29,080 bases of DNA, taken from Donghicola sp041224595 (GTDB taxonomy: Bacteria; Pseudomonadota; Alphaproteobacteria; Rhodobacterales; Rhodobacteraceae). The notes below the pieces were generated by a model. The model was given only the letters and a program-made list of their open reading frames with translations. It had not been told where the DNA came from and did no database searches. The stretch is taken from positions 1 to 29,080 of the forward strand of contig NZ_JBGFGN010000077.1 in NCBI RefSeq assembly GCF_041224595.1. The letters run 5' to 3'. Both the position numbers and the translations under genes were made by a program. Below, piece by piece: positions 8,386-15,603 of the stretch; the first letter of the stretch is position 1; every line of letters begins with the position of its first letter.

Positions 8386-9041
8386 TGGGCTGGCTTTTCT
8401 ATACCGACCGCCGCGTCAAAACCTACGCGGACGAGAAAGCGGAAATCACACGGCTTTGCACTTTCGAGACGGATACCCGCAAGACATTGTTGCTCAAGGC
8501 CTGCAAGGTCGGCTCGACCTGGTATGCGGCAGCGAAGGTCACGAATATCGACGGCTCGCGGGTCGAGGATGCGACCTATGTGACCGACGAGGACGGGTCG
8601 ATCACCTTCGGGGCCGTCTTCCTGACGCGCTACGACGATGGCTGCTGGGGCTACAAGGACATGGAGGAGAGCGCCGGGCCGGTGGAGTCGCGGGCACCGC
8701 TCGGTCTTCTTGCCCTGTTGTCCGAGTTGAAGGATCCCGACAGCCATGCCCATGCCTGGCGCCAGCGCTGCCGCGACTGGGCCGCGATCCCGGAATACGA
8801 AGAGGGCGACAGGATCAAGCTCGCTGCGCCCGTCACGCTGACCGATGGCAGCACCTGCCAGATCGTGACCGCTACCCATTATCGGCGCGGGCGGCAGAAG
8901 CGTCGCTGCTACCGCATCGAGGAGACAGGCGGCCTCATGCGTCTGTCTAAGGCCTCGCTTGCCGGGTCCGAGCTTCTCGGCACCGCGAAGGGTGACGCGA
9001 GCCCCGTTCTGGCGGAGTTCTTTGCCGGGAACGGTTCCTGA
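8385..9041 (+). CDS. Conserved plasmid protein, probably the DUF6927 family
   Basis: This 218-residue protein starts at GTG 8385, which shares one base with the preceding stop (TAG then GTG); CGGAGGG at 8371-8377 is the ribosome binding site. The N-terminus (MGWLFYTDRRVKTYADEKAE) and the GAVFLTRYDDGCWGYKDMEE stretch (about 66-85) are the strongest features. From memory they match a family named DUF6927, of unknown function and found next to strawberry-notch genes; the number is less certain than the family resemblance. No transmembrane segment is visible. A basic RRGRQKRR patch near residue 170 might bind nucleic acid. Confidence 0.78.
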   Translation: MGWLFYTDRRVKTYADEKAEITRLCTFETDTRKTLLLKACKVGSTWYAAAKVTNIDGSRVEDATYVTDEDGSITFGAVFLTRYDDGCWGYKDMEESAGPVESRAPLGLLALLSELKDPDSHAHAWRQRCRDWAAIPEYEEGDRIKLAAPVTLTDGSTCQIVTATHYRRGRQKRRCYRIEETGGLMRLSKASLAGSELLGTAKGDASPVLAEFFAGNGS

Positions 9042-9073
9042 CCGCCGGCAGCGTCGCCATCTGTCCAGCCTTG

Positions 9074-9109
9074 AGCCGCCTCCGCGCAGACAAAAGCGCA
9101 GAGGCGGCT
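9074..9109 (+). terminator. Probable terminator before the helicase-methyltransferase gene
   Basis: AGCCGCCTC (9074-9082) pairs with GAGGCGGCT (9101-9109), and after one mismatch GCGC (9084-9087) pairs with GCGC (9096-9099). The stem is followed by TTTCTG. This is a long stable hairpin with a short T tract, a moderate intrinsic terminator or attenuator. Confidence 0.55.
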
Positions 9110-9110
9110 T

Positions 9111-9149
9111 TCTGTCCTGTCGAACCCACAACCTGACTCAAAGGACAGA
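9111..9149 (+). promoter_or_regulatory. Leader hairpin able to mask the ribosome binding site of the helicase gene
   Basis: TCTGTCC (9111-9117) is exactly complementary to GGACAGA (9143-9149), which overlaps the Shine-Dalgarno AAGGA (9141-9145) of the gene starting at 9154. Folding would hide the ribosome binding site. Regulation is inferred. Confidence 0.35.
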
Positions 9150-9153
9150 CGAT

Positions 9154-12100
9154 ATGGACAACCGAAGCCCGGTACTCGCACGCGATTTCCCATCGAAACC
9201 TCACCTTCTTCAGGCCATTCGCCTGATCGGCAGCGAGATTGAGAAGCAACCGCTCAAGAGCTCATCGCTCGCTCGGATCATGCGCGAGACTTTCGGTGGC
9301 AGCGATGCCGGCGGCGCGTGGTTCTGGCGCATGGCCTATGACCTGATGCAGGCCGCCGCGGTCATGCAGCTTGTGCGGGACAGCAGTTCGGACGCGCTTG
9401 CGATGGCCAGATTGCTCTCCTCACGGCTTCTGACGGAGACGCGGCGCTCCGAGCAGCAGATCCGCCTGCAACAGTTCTCGACGCCGCTGCCCTATGCGGC
9501 GCTGGTCACGCGTGCCGCGGCCATCCGTCCCGGCGAAACCTTCCTCGAACCCTCCGCAGGCACCGGCGCACTGACCGGTTTTGCCGTTCGCTCTGGCGGC
9601 AAGCCGATGCTCAACGAGATCGACTCCTTTCGCCGGGCGCTTCTCGAGGCGATCTTTGATATACAGGTGACCGGCTTCGACGCCGAGCATATCGACGATC
9701 TTCTCGAAACCTCCGAACTTCCCAGTGTTATCGTGATGAACCCGCCTTTCGCCTCCTCGGTCGATCGGTCGCGCGACAAGCACATCGCGGCGAAACATCT
9801 GATCTCCGCAGCCAAACGCCTCGCGCCCGGCGGGCGTCTCGTTGCAATTATGCCCACGGGCTTCACGCCGGAACGGGATGCGGGGCATTGGGCACGGGCC
9901 TCGGCCATCGCAAAACCGCGCCTTGCGCTCACCATCCCCGGCCATGTCTATCGCAAACTTGGCACCACCGTCGAAACGCAGCTCATGGTCTTCGACAAGC
10001 TGCAGGAAGACGTCGAGTTTGTGCGCTCAGCTGTCGACGATTTGGATGCGGCGCGGGAAATCGTCGATAACATCGGTAAGTCGCGACCCGGTGCGTCTCT
10101 CGTCCAGACCAGAGCACAGGTCCGGCATGTCCCACGGCAAGGCGGTGCGCCCGCCGCGCGCAAGCTCCCCGCCACCGCAACCTCTACTGTCAAATCGACA
10201 TCCCACGCCGCTGTCCCGCTGTCCTTCACCAATCTCGACACACCCCGGGAAAACACCCCCGTCTCCGACATCTATGCCCGTTACCGTCCGCAGCGGATCG
10301 AGATCGCGGGTGCGCAAGAGCATCCCACGCCGCTCGTCGAGAGCATCGCCATGGCCTCGGTGGCGCCCCCAGTCCCGTCGAACGAAGCCGCCGCCGATCT
10401 GCGCCTGCCCGGTCGCCTGATCGAGGGGGGCCATCTCTCCGAAGCCCAGCTCGAGACCATCCTCATGGCGAACGACGCGCACGCGCGCGACCTGCCGGGG
10501 CGGTTTACCATCGATGAGGACCAGACCCGGATGACCCGCGCCGACACCGATCTGGAGGCGAAGGCCTATCGGCTCGGCTATTTCCTCGGCGATGGCACCG
10601 GCTGCGGCAAAGGCCGGGAATGCGCAGGGCTCATCCTGGTCAATTGGCTCGCCGGGCGGCGCAAGGCGGTCTGGATTTCCAAATCCGCCACGCTCATCGA
10701 GGACGCCATCCGCGACTGGACCGATCTCGGCGGCTCGCCCGCCGACATCCAGCCGCTCTCCAAATGGAAGCCGGACCAACCCATTCCGATGGGCGACGGC
10801 ATCCTCTTCGTGACCTATGCGACGCTGCGCTCGGCGGGCAAATGCGGAACCACGCGTCTCAGTCAGGTTCTCGACTGGATGGGCGAAGACTTCGACGGCG
10901 TGCTGGCCTTCGATGAGGCCCACGCCATGCAGAATGCCGCCGGGTCCGACGCGGGCAGGGGCGTCAAGCCCTCCCAGCAGGGTCTCGCCGGGCTACGCCT
11001 CCAACTCGCTGCGCCCCGGGCGCGGGTCTTCTATGTCTCGGCGACGGGCGCCACCAGCGTGCAAAACCTTGCCTATGCCTCCCGGCTCGGGCTCTGGGGG
11101 CAGGGGCCGGAATATCCATTCCCGAGCCGAGAGAGTTTCGTCTCCGCGATGGAGGCCGGCGGCGTGGCGGCGATGGAAGTCGTGGCACGCGATCTGAAGA
11201 CCCTCGGCTTCTACACCGCGCGAGCACTCAGCTTTGACGGCGTGGAGTATGACGTGCTCGAACATGCGCTGACACCGGCCCAGATCGAGATCTACGACGC
11301 CTATGCCGGGGCCTTCCGGACGATCCACCACAACCTTGAGGCCGCGCTGACCGCGACTGGCGTCAACGACGCCTCCGGTCAGACGAACGCCTCTGCCGCC
11401 AAGGCCTCGGCAAAGTCGCGCTTCGAGAGCACCAAGCAGCGCTTCTTCAACCATCTCCTGATGGGCATGAAGGCCCCGACCGTCATCCGCGCCATCGAAG
11501 AGGATGTTGCGGACGGTTATGCCTGCGTCATCCAGGTGGTCTCAACTGGAGAGAGCCTGTTGAAACGCCGGCTCGAGGCGATGGATCCTGAAGACGAGCT
11601 CGTGCAAGGCGCGCTGACACCACGCGACTACGTGCTCTCCTACCTCGAACAGGCCTTCCCGATCCACGCCCAGAAGCTGATCGAGATCGACGGCAACATG
11701 GTGGCCGAACCACTCCGGGATGCGAATGGTGCCCTGGTCGTTTCGCGCGAGGCCGAGGCCTTGCGGGATGCCGCGATGATGGAGCTGATGTCCCTCGCGC
11801 CGATCCCCGCGGCGCTCGATCAGATCCTTTGGGCCTTCGGCGATGAGGCCGTGGCCGAGGTGACCGGGCGCTCCATCAGACCCCTTAAATCCGGTGACGG
11901 CGCTCTCTTCATCGAGAAGCGATCCGCCAGCAGCAATTCCTCGGAAACCCGCGCCTTCATGGACGGCGAGAAGGACATTCTCATCTTCTCCGATGCCGGC
12001 GGGACGGGCCGGTCCTATCACGCCGCCCAGACGGCGAAGAACCAGAAGCGGCGGCGGCACTATCTCCTCGAGCCCGGCTGGCGGGCCGACGCGGCGATCC

Positions 12101-13410
12101 AGGGGCTCGGCCGCACGCATCGCTCGGCTCAGGTGTCCGCGCCCTTTTTCCGGGTCTGCACCTCGGACGTGCACGGCGAGAAGCGGTTCACCTCGACGAT
12201 CGCTCGGCGGCTCGACCAGCTCGGCGCGCTCACCAAGGGCCAGCGCGAGACCGGCTCCCAGGGCATGTTCCGCGAGGAGGACAATCTCGAAAGCCCGATC
12301 GCAAGGGGAGCGCTCCGCGGCTATTATGCCGATCTGGCCGCCGGGCGTGCCGGGGCGATGAGCTTCGAGCAGTTCTGCGATTGGACAGCGCTTCGTTTGA
12401 TCGATCAGGACGGCGTGCTGCTCGAAGAACTTCCGCCGATCCAGCGCTTCCTCAACCGCGTGCTGGCGCTGCCGATCCACATGCAGAACGCGCTCTTTGC
12501 CGAGTTCATGAGCCGCATTGCCGACCAGACCGAGCGGGCGCGGGCGGCAGGCACGCTCGATCTCGGCGTCGAGACTTTACACGGCGAGAGGATCGAGCAG
12601 GTTTCGGCAGAAGACCTCTGGACCTGTCCGCGCTCCGGCGCGGTGACACGGATCATCGGGCTCGAAGTGACGGACCCCGTCCATGTTCTCGCCGCTGAAG
12701 AGGCTCTGGATCGAAATCCTGATAAGCAGCCGATGATCAATCGCGCGTCGGGTCGCGTGGCGTTGATCTCTTCGCGTCCGATGCAGATGTATGACGAGGA
12801 GATTGTCACGCTCATGCGCAAGGTGACGCGGCCGAGCGGGTCCACCTATGTCGAGGAAGGGAAGTTCCAGGCCTCCGCCTGGGAGGAGATCAAACCGTCA
12901 GAGTTCCGCCGCCTCTGGGACAAGGAGGCCGATAGTCTCCCTAAAACCGCCACGACGAAGCTCTACCTGCTGACGGGGCTGCTTCTTCCGATCTGGAAGG
13001 ACATCCCGTCGGGCAACGAGCGAATCTACCGCGTCACGCCAGAGGGCCAGGCAAGCATGATCGGCCGGACCGTCAGCGAGGACGGCGCAGCGGCGCTGCG
13101 CGCGCGGTTCATGGTTGGCACCCCGAAGACCCCGCAGGAGGTGCTGACGGCGGCACTCGGGTCCACAGCGCCGGTCGATCTCGGTCGCGGTCTCACGCTC
13201 ATCCGCCGCCGGGTCGCGGGGGCGGCCCGTCTTGAGATCGACGGGGCCGACCGGGGCATGATCGACGGGCTGAAGGCCATGGGCTGCTTTACAGAGATCA
13301 TCGCCTTCCAGCTCCGGGTCTTCGTGCCGCACGGAGAGGGCGTTGATACCGCCGCGATCTTGTCTCGGATCACCGGTGCCCAAACTGGCGCGTCCCAGGA
13401 AGCCGCCTGA
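9154..13410 (+). CDS. Strawberry-notch-type helicase fused to an N6-adenine methyltransferase-like domain (DarB-like architecture)
   Basis: This 1418-residue protein starts at ATG 9154 after AAAGGA; a longer upstream frame is read out of the previous gene. An N-terminal Rossmann methyltransferase domain carries the SAM motif FLEPSAGTGALTGFA (about 130-144) and the catalytic NPPF (about 196-199). After a Pro-rich linker, a superfamily 2 helicase of the strawberry-notch type carries a Walker A variant GDGTGCGKGRE (about 479-489), a DEAH box (about 586-589) and a motif VI QGLGRTHRSAQ (about 983-993). The C-terminal 400 residues match the strawberry-notch C-terminal helicase domain. The fusion resembles DarB of phage P1, a methyltransferase-helicase that protects incoming DNA from restriction. 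A similar establishment role on a conjugative element is attractive but inferred. All key motifs are intact, so the enzyme should be active. Confidence 0.9.
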   Translation: MDNRSPVLARDFPSKPHLLQAIRLIGSEIEKQPLKSSSLARIMRETFGGSDAGGAWFWRMAYDLMQAAAVMQLVRDSSSDALAMARLLSSRLLTETRRSEQQIRLQQFSTPLPYAALVTRAAAIRPGETFLEPSAGTGALTGFAVRSGGKPMLNEIDSFRRALLEAIFDIQVTGFDAEHIDDLLETSELPSVIVMNPPFASSVDRSRDKHIAAKHLISAAKRLAPGGRLVAIMPTGFTPERDAGHWARASAIAKPRLALTIPGHVYRKLGTTVETQLMVFDKLQEDVEFVRSAVDDLDAAREIVDNIGKSRPGASLVQTRAQVRHVPRQGGAPAARKLPATATSTVKSTSHAAVPLSFTNLDTPRENTPVSDIYARYRPQRIEIAGAQEHPTPLVESIAMASVAPPVPSNEAAADLRLPGRLIEGGHLSEAQLETILMANDAHARDLPGRFTIDEDQTRMTRADTDLEAKAYRLGYFLGDGTGCGKGRECAGLILVNWLAGRRKAVWISKSATLIEDAIRDWTDLGGSPADIQPLSKWKPDQPIPMGDGILFVTYATLRSAGKCGTTRLSQVLDWMGEDFDGVLAFDEAHAMQNAAGSDAGRGVKPSQQGLAGLRLQLAAPRARVFYVSATGATSVQNLAYASRLGLWGQGPEYPFPSRESFVSAMEAGGVAAMEVVARDLKTLGFYTARALSFDGVEYDVLEHALTPAQIEIYDAYAGAFRTIHHNLEAALTATGVNDASGQTNASAAKASAKSRFESTKQRFFNHLLMGMKAPTVIRAIEEDVADGYACVIQVVSTGESLLKRRLEAMDPEDELVQGALTPRDYVLSYLEQAFPIHAQKLIEIDGNMVAEPLRDANGALVVSREAEALRDAAMMELMSLAPIPAALDQILWAFGDEAVAEVTGRSIRPLKSGDGALFIEKRSASSNSSETRAFMDGEKDILIFSDAGGTGRSYHAAQTAKNQKRRRHYLLEPGWRADAAIQGLGRTHRSAQVSAPFFRVCTSDVHGEKRFTSTIARRLDQLGALTKGQRETGSQGMFREEDNLESPIARGALRGYYADLAAGRAGAMSFEQFCDWTALRLIDQDGVLLEELPPIQRFLNRVLALPIHMQNALFAEFMSRIADQTERARAAGTLDLGVETLHGERIEQVSAEDLWTCPRSGAVTRIIGLEVTDPVHVLAAEEALDRNPDKQPMINRASGRVALISSRPMQMYDEEIVTLMRKVTRPSGSTYVEEGKFQASAWEEIKPSEFRRLWDKEADSLPKTATTKLYLLTGLLLPIWKDIPSGNERIYRVTPEGQASMIGRTVSEDGAAALRARFMVGTPKTPQEVLTAALGSTAPVDLGRGLTLIRRRVAGAARLEIDGADRGMIDGLKAMGCFTEIIAFQLRVFVPHGEGVDTAAILSRITGAQTGASQEAA

Positions 13411-13452
13411 CACGCGTCGGCTCGAGCAGGTCCAGACTCCAAAACGTCCATT

Positions 13453-13484
13453 CCACGGGCCAGATCGATTGATCGGGCCCGTGG
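13453..13484 (+). other. Intergenic hairpin after the helicase-methyltransferase gene
   Basis: CCACGGGCC (13453-13461) pairs perfectly with GGCCCGTGG (13476-13484), with a 14-base loop that is itself palindromic in part (GATCGATTGATC). No T-run follows, so I read it as an mRNA structure or weak terminator ahead of the next gene. Confidence 0.45.
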
Positions 13485-13516
13485 GCATTCCCAACCAATC
13501 CCCTACGGAGATCAAT

Positions 13517-14056
13517 ATGAACTTCGCAGAGATCGAATCCGCCGTGGATGCGAGACACTCCGTGCACTGGTCACATGAAGGCTACCGCGTCCACCGGGAT
13601 CCACCTGGCCAATACCTGATCACCTATCTGCCGAATGGCAGTTCGATCGGCCTCACGGACCGAAGCGGCACAAAGCTGAATGGGGATGAGATGTCGTTTT
13701 TTGTCTCCCGTCCCGACCTGGGCGTCACCATCCATTGCAGCGCCTGTGGCAGCGAAGACGTCCTGCGGGATTGCTGGGTCGGCTGGAATACCGAGTTGCA
13801 GTTATGGGAGAGCACCGACCTGCAGGATCACGCCTTCTGCCGCGCCTGTGACGGGGAGGCCATACTGACAAAGCGTACCATCCGGGACTATGGCGCGGCG
13901 TCAGGGTTCAGCAGTTCCGGATGCGTTCCTGTCCGAACCATTGCCGAAAAAGGGCAGGGGACGGGTGCGTGCGGGGAGGTCGCAGGCACCGATCTGAGTG
14001 GTGTCTCGTGTTGCACAGTGGGGGGAGAGAGGAAAGAGGGCTTTCTGAATTGGTGA
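13517..14056 (+). CDS. Hypothetical protein with a possible zinc ribbon
   Basis: This 179-residue protein starts at ATG 13517 (MNFAEIESAV) after ACGGAG; the longer upstream frame overlaps the helicase gene and is unlikely. The N-terminal 60 residues are a hydrophilic mixed fold. CSAC (about residues 74-77) and CRAC (about 112-115), 35 residues apart, form two C-x-x-C knuckles, the usual layout of a structural zinc ribbon. After about residue 135 the protein is low-complexity and Gly/Ser-rich with several extra Cys, which may be an extended, poorly conserved tail. I do not recognise the family. A zinc ribbon beside DNA-processing genes is compatible with nucleic acid binding, but that is only inference. 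Confidence 0.65.
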   Translation: MNFAEIESAVDARHSVHWSHEGYRVHRDPPGQYLITYLPNGSSIGLTDRSGTKLNGDEMSFFVSRPDLGVTIHCSACGSEDVLRDCWVGWNTELQLWESTDLQDHAFCRACDGEAILTKRTIRDYGAASGFSSSGCVPVRTIAEKGQGTGACGEVAGTDLSGVSCCTVGGERKEGFLNW

Positions 14057-14132
14057 TCCCATGAGGGGTCGAAAAGCAATCCCGTGTGCTCTGGCCAAGT
14101 GTCAGGCACCGGCAAACCCAAGGAGAAGACCC

Positions 14133-14858
14133 ATGTTCGCAGGAACCCTGACCAAAAACGCCGAAACCGCAGCCGCCGTCTATTCCGGCATGATCCATTC
14201 CGCGCGGTTCGATATCGCCATCCAGCTCGAGACGCGGACCAAGATGTCCGAACGCAGCCCCGACTTTGACGTGACCGCGGTGAACAAGTCGGGCCGCAAG
14301 GTGCGCATCGGCACGGCCTGGAGCGAGACCGGCAATACCAGCGGTAATCCTTACGTCTCGATGCAGATCGATGTCGGCCTCGGCCCGTTCCGCGTCAACG
14401 CGGTGCAGACCAAAGAAGCACGCGAGGCCGGGAGCGGCGCGTTTGAAATCATCCCGCTGGTCTCGAACGGCGAGATGAAGTCCGGCTCGATCTCGGGTGA
14501 GCTGACGGCGATGGATGCCGACAACGCCTTTGCCGGCTACATCGCCAATATGATGTTCGATCTCGACTTCATGCTGATCGAGAACGAATTCAAGACCGAG
14601 GAAACTCACCCCGACTACCGGATTGAGGTCTCCTCACCACGCGGCCACCCAATCCGCATGGGCTCGGCCTGGATGGCGAAGAGCAATCGTACGGGCAATG
14701 ATTATGTCTCGCTCCTCATCAACACGCCCGATGGCGATCTGCGGGTCAACGCCGTGCAGAACGAAGAGCAGCGCGGCGGTCAGACCTTCTCGATCATCCC
14801 CTTCGTCGACAGCGGCGAGCAGGCACAGGAGACGGGAGGTCTTTCACTGGTCGCCTGA
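14133..14858 (+). CDS. DUF736 family protein with two tandem domains
   Basis: This 241-residue protein starts at ATG 14133, with AAGGAGAA eight bases upstream. It consists of two copies of one unit: residues about 17-110 and 134-225. Matching landmarks are PDFDV/PDYRI, RIGTAWSETGNTSGNPYVS/RMGSAWMAKSNRTGNDYVS, FRVNAVQ/LRVNAVQ and FEIIPLV/FSIIPFV. The pattern is that of DUF736, small proteins of unknown function that are abundant on alphaproteobacterial plasmids and integrative elements and are normally a single domain of about 100 residues. The duplication suggests a gene fusion, giving an internal dimer. No enzyme motif is visible. A hairpin follows the gene at 14888-14909. Confidence 0.82.
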   Translation: MFAGTLTKNAETAAAVYSGMIHSARFDIAIQLETRTKMSERSPDFDVTAVNKSGRKVRIGTAWSETGNTSGNPYVSMQIDVGLGPFRVNAVQTKEAREAGSGAFEIIPLVSNGEMKSGSISGELTAMDADNAFAGYIANMMFDLDFMLIENEFKTEETHPDYRIEVSSPRGHPIRMGSAWMAKSNRTGNDYVSLLINTPDGDLRVNAVQNEEQRGGQTFSIIPFVDSGEQAQETGGLSLVA

Positions 14859-14887
14859 TGGATCAGGGAGAAGATCGTTACCGGACG

Positions 14888-14909
14888 GGAGCCGCGTAAA
14901 CGCGGCTCC
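14888..14909 (+). terminator. Hairpin after the DUF736 gene
   Basis: GGAGCCGCG (14888-14896) pairs perfectly with CGCGGCTCC (14901-14909) around a TAAA loop, 30 bases after the stop. The following bases (TATTCC) make a poor T tract, but position and stability suggest the end of the upstream transcript. Confidence 0.55.
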
Positions 14910-14995
14910 TATTCCCCAACTCGAGGCAGTCGCCGCGACACAGAGTGCGCCCAATTTCTGAACAATAATATACGACATGCGCAAGAATGTAGCAT

Positions 14996-15023
14996 TGCAT
15001 GACATGCATAGCTGCATTGCAGC
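14996..15023. promoter_or_regulatory. Two adjacent palindromes upstream of the small RNA promoter
   Basis: TGCAT-GAC-ATGCA (14996-15008) and GCTGCA-T-TGCAGC (15011-15023) are perfect palindromes with centres about 15 bases apart, just upstream of the -35 at 15031. They look like binding sites for a dimeric regulator; no regulator is identified. Confidence 0.45.
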
Positions 15024-15030
15024 GAAACCC

Positions 15031-15060
15031 CTTGTTGCGGCGCAGCATTCCCCCTACATT
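15031..15060 (+). promoter_or_regulatory. RpoH-like promoter of the putative small RNA
   Basis: CTTGTTG at 15031-15037 and CCCCTACATT at 15051-15060 are separated by 13 bases. This resembles heat-shock sigma promoters (CTTG-type -35, CCCCATNT-type -10). In Rhodobacter the CcsR RNAs are driven by RpoH-type sigma factors, so the promoter fits the downstream RNA. A start near 15065 is expected. Assignment is by eye. Confidence 0.5.
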
Positions 15061-15064
15061 TTTC

Positions 15065-15188
15065 TTGAAGGTTGGGCCTCCTCTCCTCCTCCCTGGGGGT
15101 CGGACCGGAGTTCTGCGCTGCACCTCCTCCCGCAGCGTGGACGCAAGAAATCAGGCGTCATCTCACCTCCCGAGATGGCGCCTTTTTT
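15065..15188 (+). ncRNA. Candidate CcsR/cuckoo-like (alpha-r14 type) small RNA with anti-Shine-Dalgarno loops
   Basis: No convincing protein frame exists here. The sequence has CCTCCTCTCCTCCTCCC at 15077-15093, then a hairpin with stem GCGCTGC (15115-15121) and GCAGCGT (15132-15138) that presents ACCTCCTCCC in its loop, then a terminator hairpin with ACCTCCC in its loop (15165-15171). CCTCCTCCC is complementary to ribosome binding sites. Its display in loops is the hallmark of the CcsR (conserved CCUCCUCCC motif stress-induced) and alpha-r14 RNAs of Alphaproteobacteria. The predicted length is about 120 bases. The 5' end is estimated from the promoter and the 3' end from the T-run. The known copies are chromosomal and tandem; this one stands alone on a mobile element. 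Confidence 0.6.
15154..15188 (+). terminator. Intrinsic terminator of the small RNA
   Basis: GGCGTCATCTC (15154-15164) pairs with GAGATGGCGCC (15172-15182), eleven pairs with one G-T, a seven-base loop ACCTCCC, then six T (15183-15188). This is a classic strong rho-independent terminator with no upstream protein gene nearby, which supports a short RNA transcript. Confidence 0.85.
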
Positions 15189-15533
15189 CGTTCCGTCTTT
15201 GGACGATCTGACCAGGTGAAAATCCTATTGGCCTAACCCTGATTGAACGCCGACCCTGTAGCCGATGTTTGGGATTTGCCTAAGCAGTTATGAGCCCTGC
15301 CACGCCCGATGGGCGTGGCACCGCGCCTTAGGCTGCGCCTGCAGCCCGGCCGCTCCGTTCTCCCTAAGGCCAATAGCGCTCTTACATGTCTCTTTCGAGC
15401 CAGGTGCGATCGCGGCCAAATGGTCGTTCGGAGCTGCCGCTCTGCGCCCATTCGGGTGACAGTCGCTGGGCTGGGGCCCGCCATAACACGTTAAGTGTCA
15501 TTTGTCGGGGAAAAGAGTGAAAGCGGGCTTGGG
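15189..15533. other. Non-coding stretch with one strong hairpin
   Basis: I find no credible gene here. The frames on both strands have Arg/Pro/Ser-rich, shadow-like composition. The only clear structure is a perfect nine-pair hairpin, GCCACGCCC (15299-15307) with GGGCGTGGC (15311-15319) around GAT. ACAC-GTTAA-GTGT near 15487 is a small palindrome. Confidence 0.5.
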
Positions 15534-15590
15534 GCAGGGTGAACCTGCTGGGTGAGAGAGCGTCGGTGGGTTCATCCCTTACCTGCTCTC
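15534..15590 (+). promoter_or_regulatory. Structured mRNA leader upstream of the DUF6878 gene, alternative pairings
   Basis: GCAGG (15534-15538) can pair locally with CCTGC (15544-15548). Alternatively GGGTGAACC (15537-15545) pairs with GGTTCATCC (15569-15577), and GCAGG with the CCTGC at 15582-15586. The two folds exclude each other and lie just before the ribosome binding site (TGGAGA, 15592-15597). Possible attenuator or translational switch; no known riboswitch class is recognised. Confidence 0.35.
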
Positions 15591-15603
15591 CTGGAGAACT
15601 CCC

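Noticed and set aside
11542..12480. Minus-strand frame of 312 codons inside the helicase gene
   Set aside because: It is antisense to the helicase domain, has Arg/Gly/His-rich shadow composition and no ribosome binding site.
15233..15484. Minus-strand frame of 83 codons in the gap after the small RNA
   Set aside because: It spans a strong hairpin, has no ribosome binding site and has low-information Arg-rich sequence.
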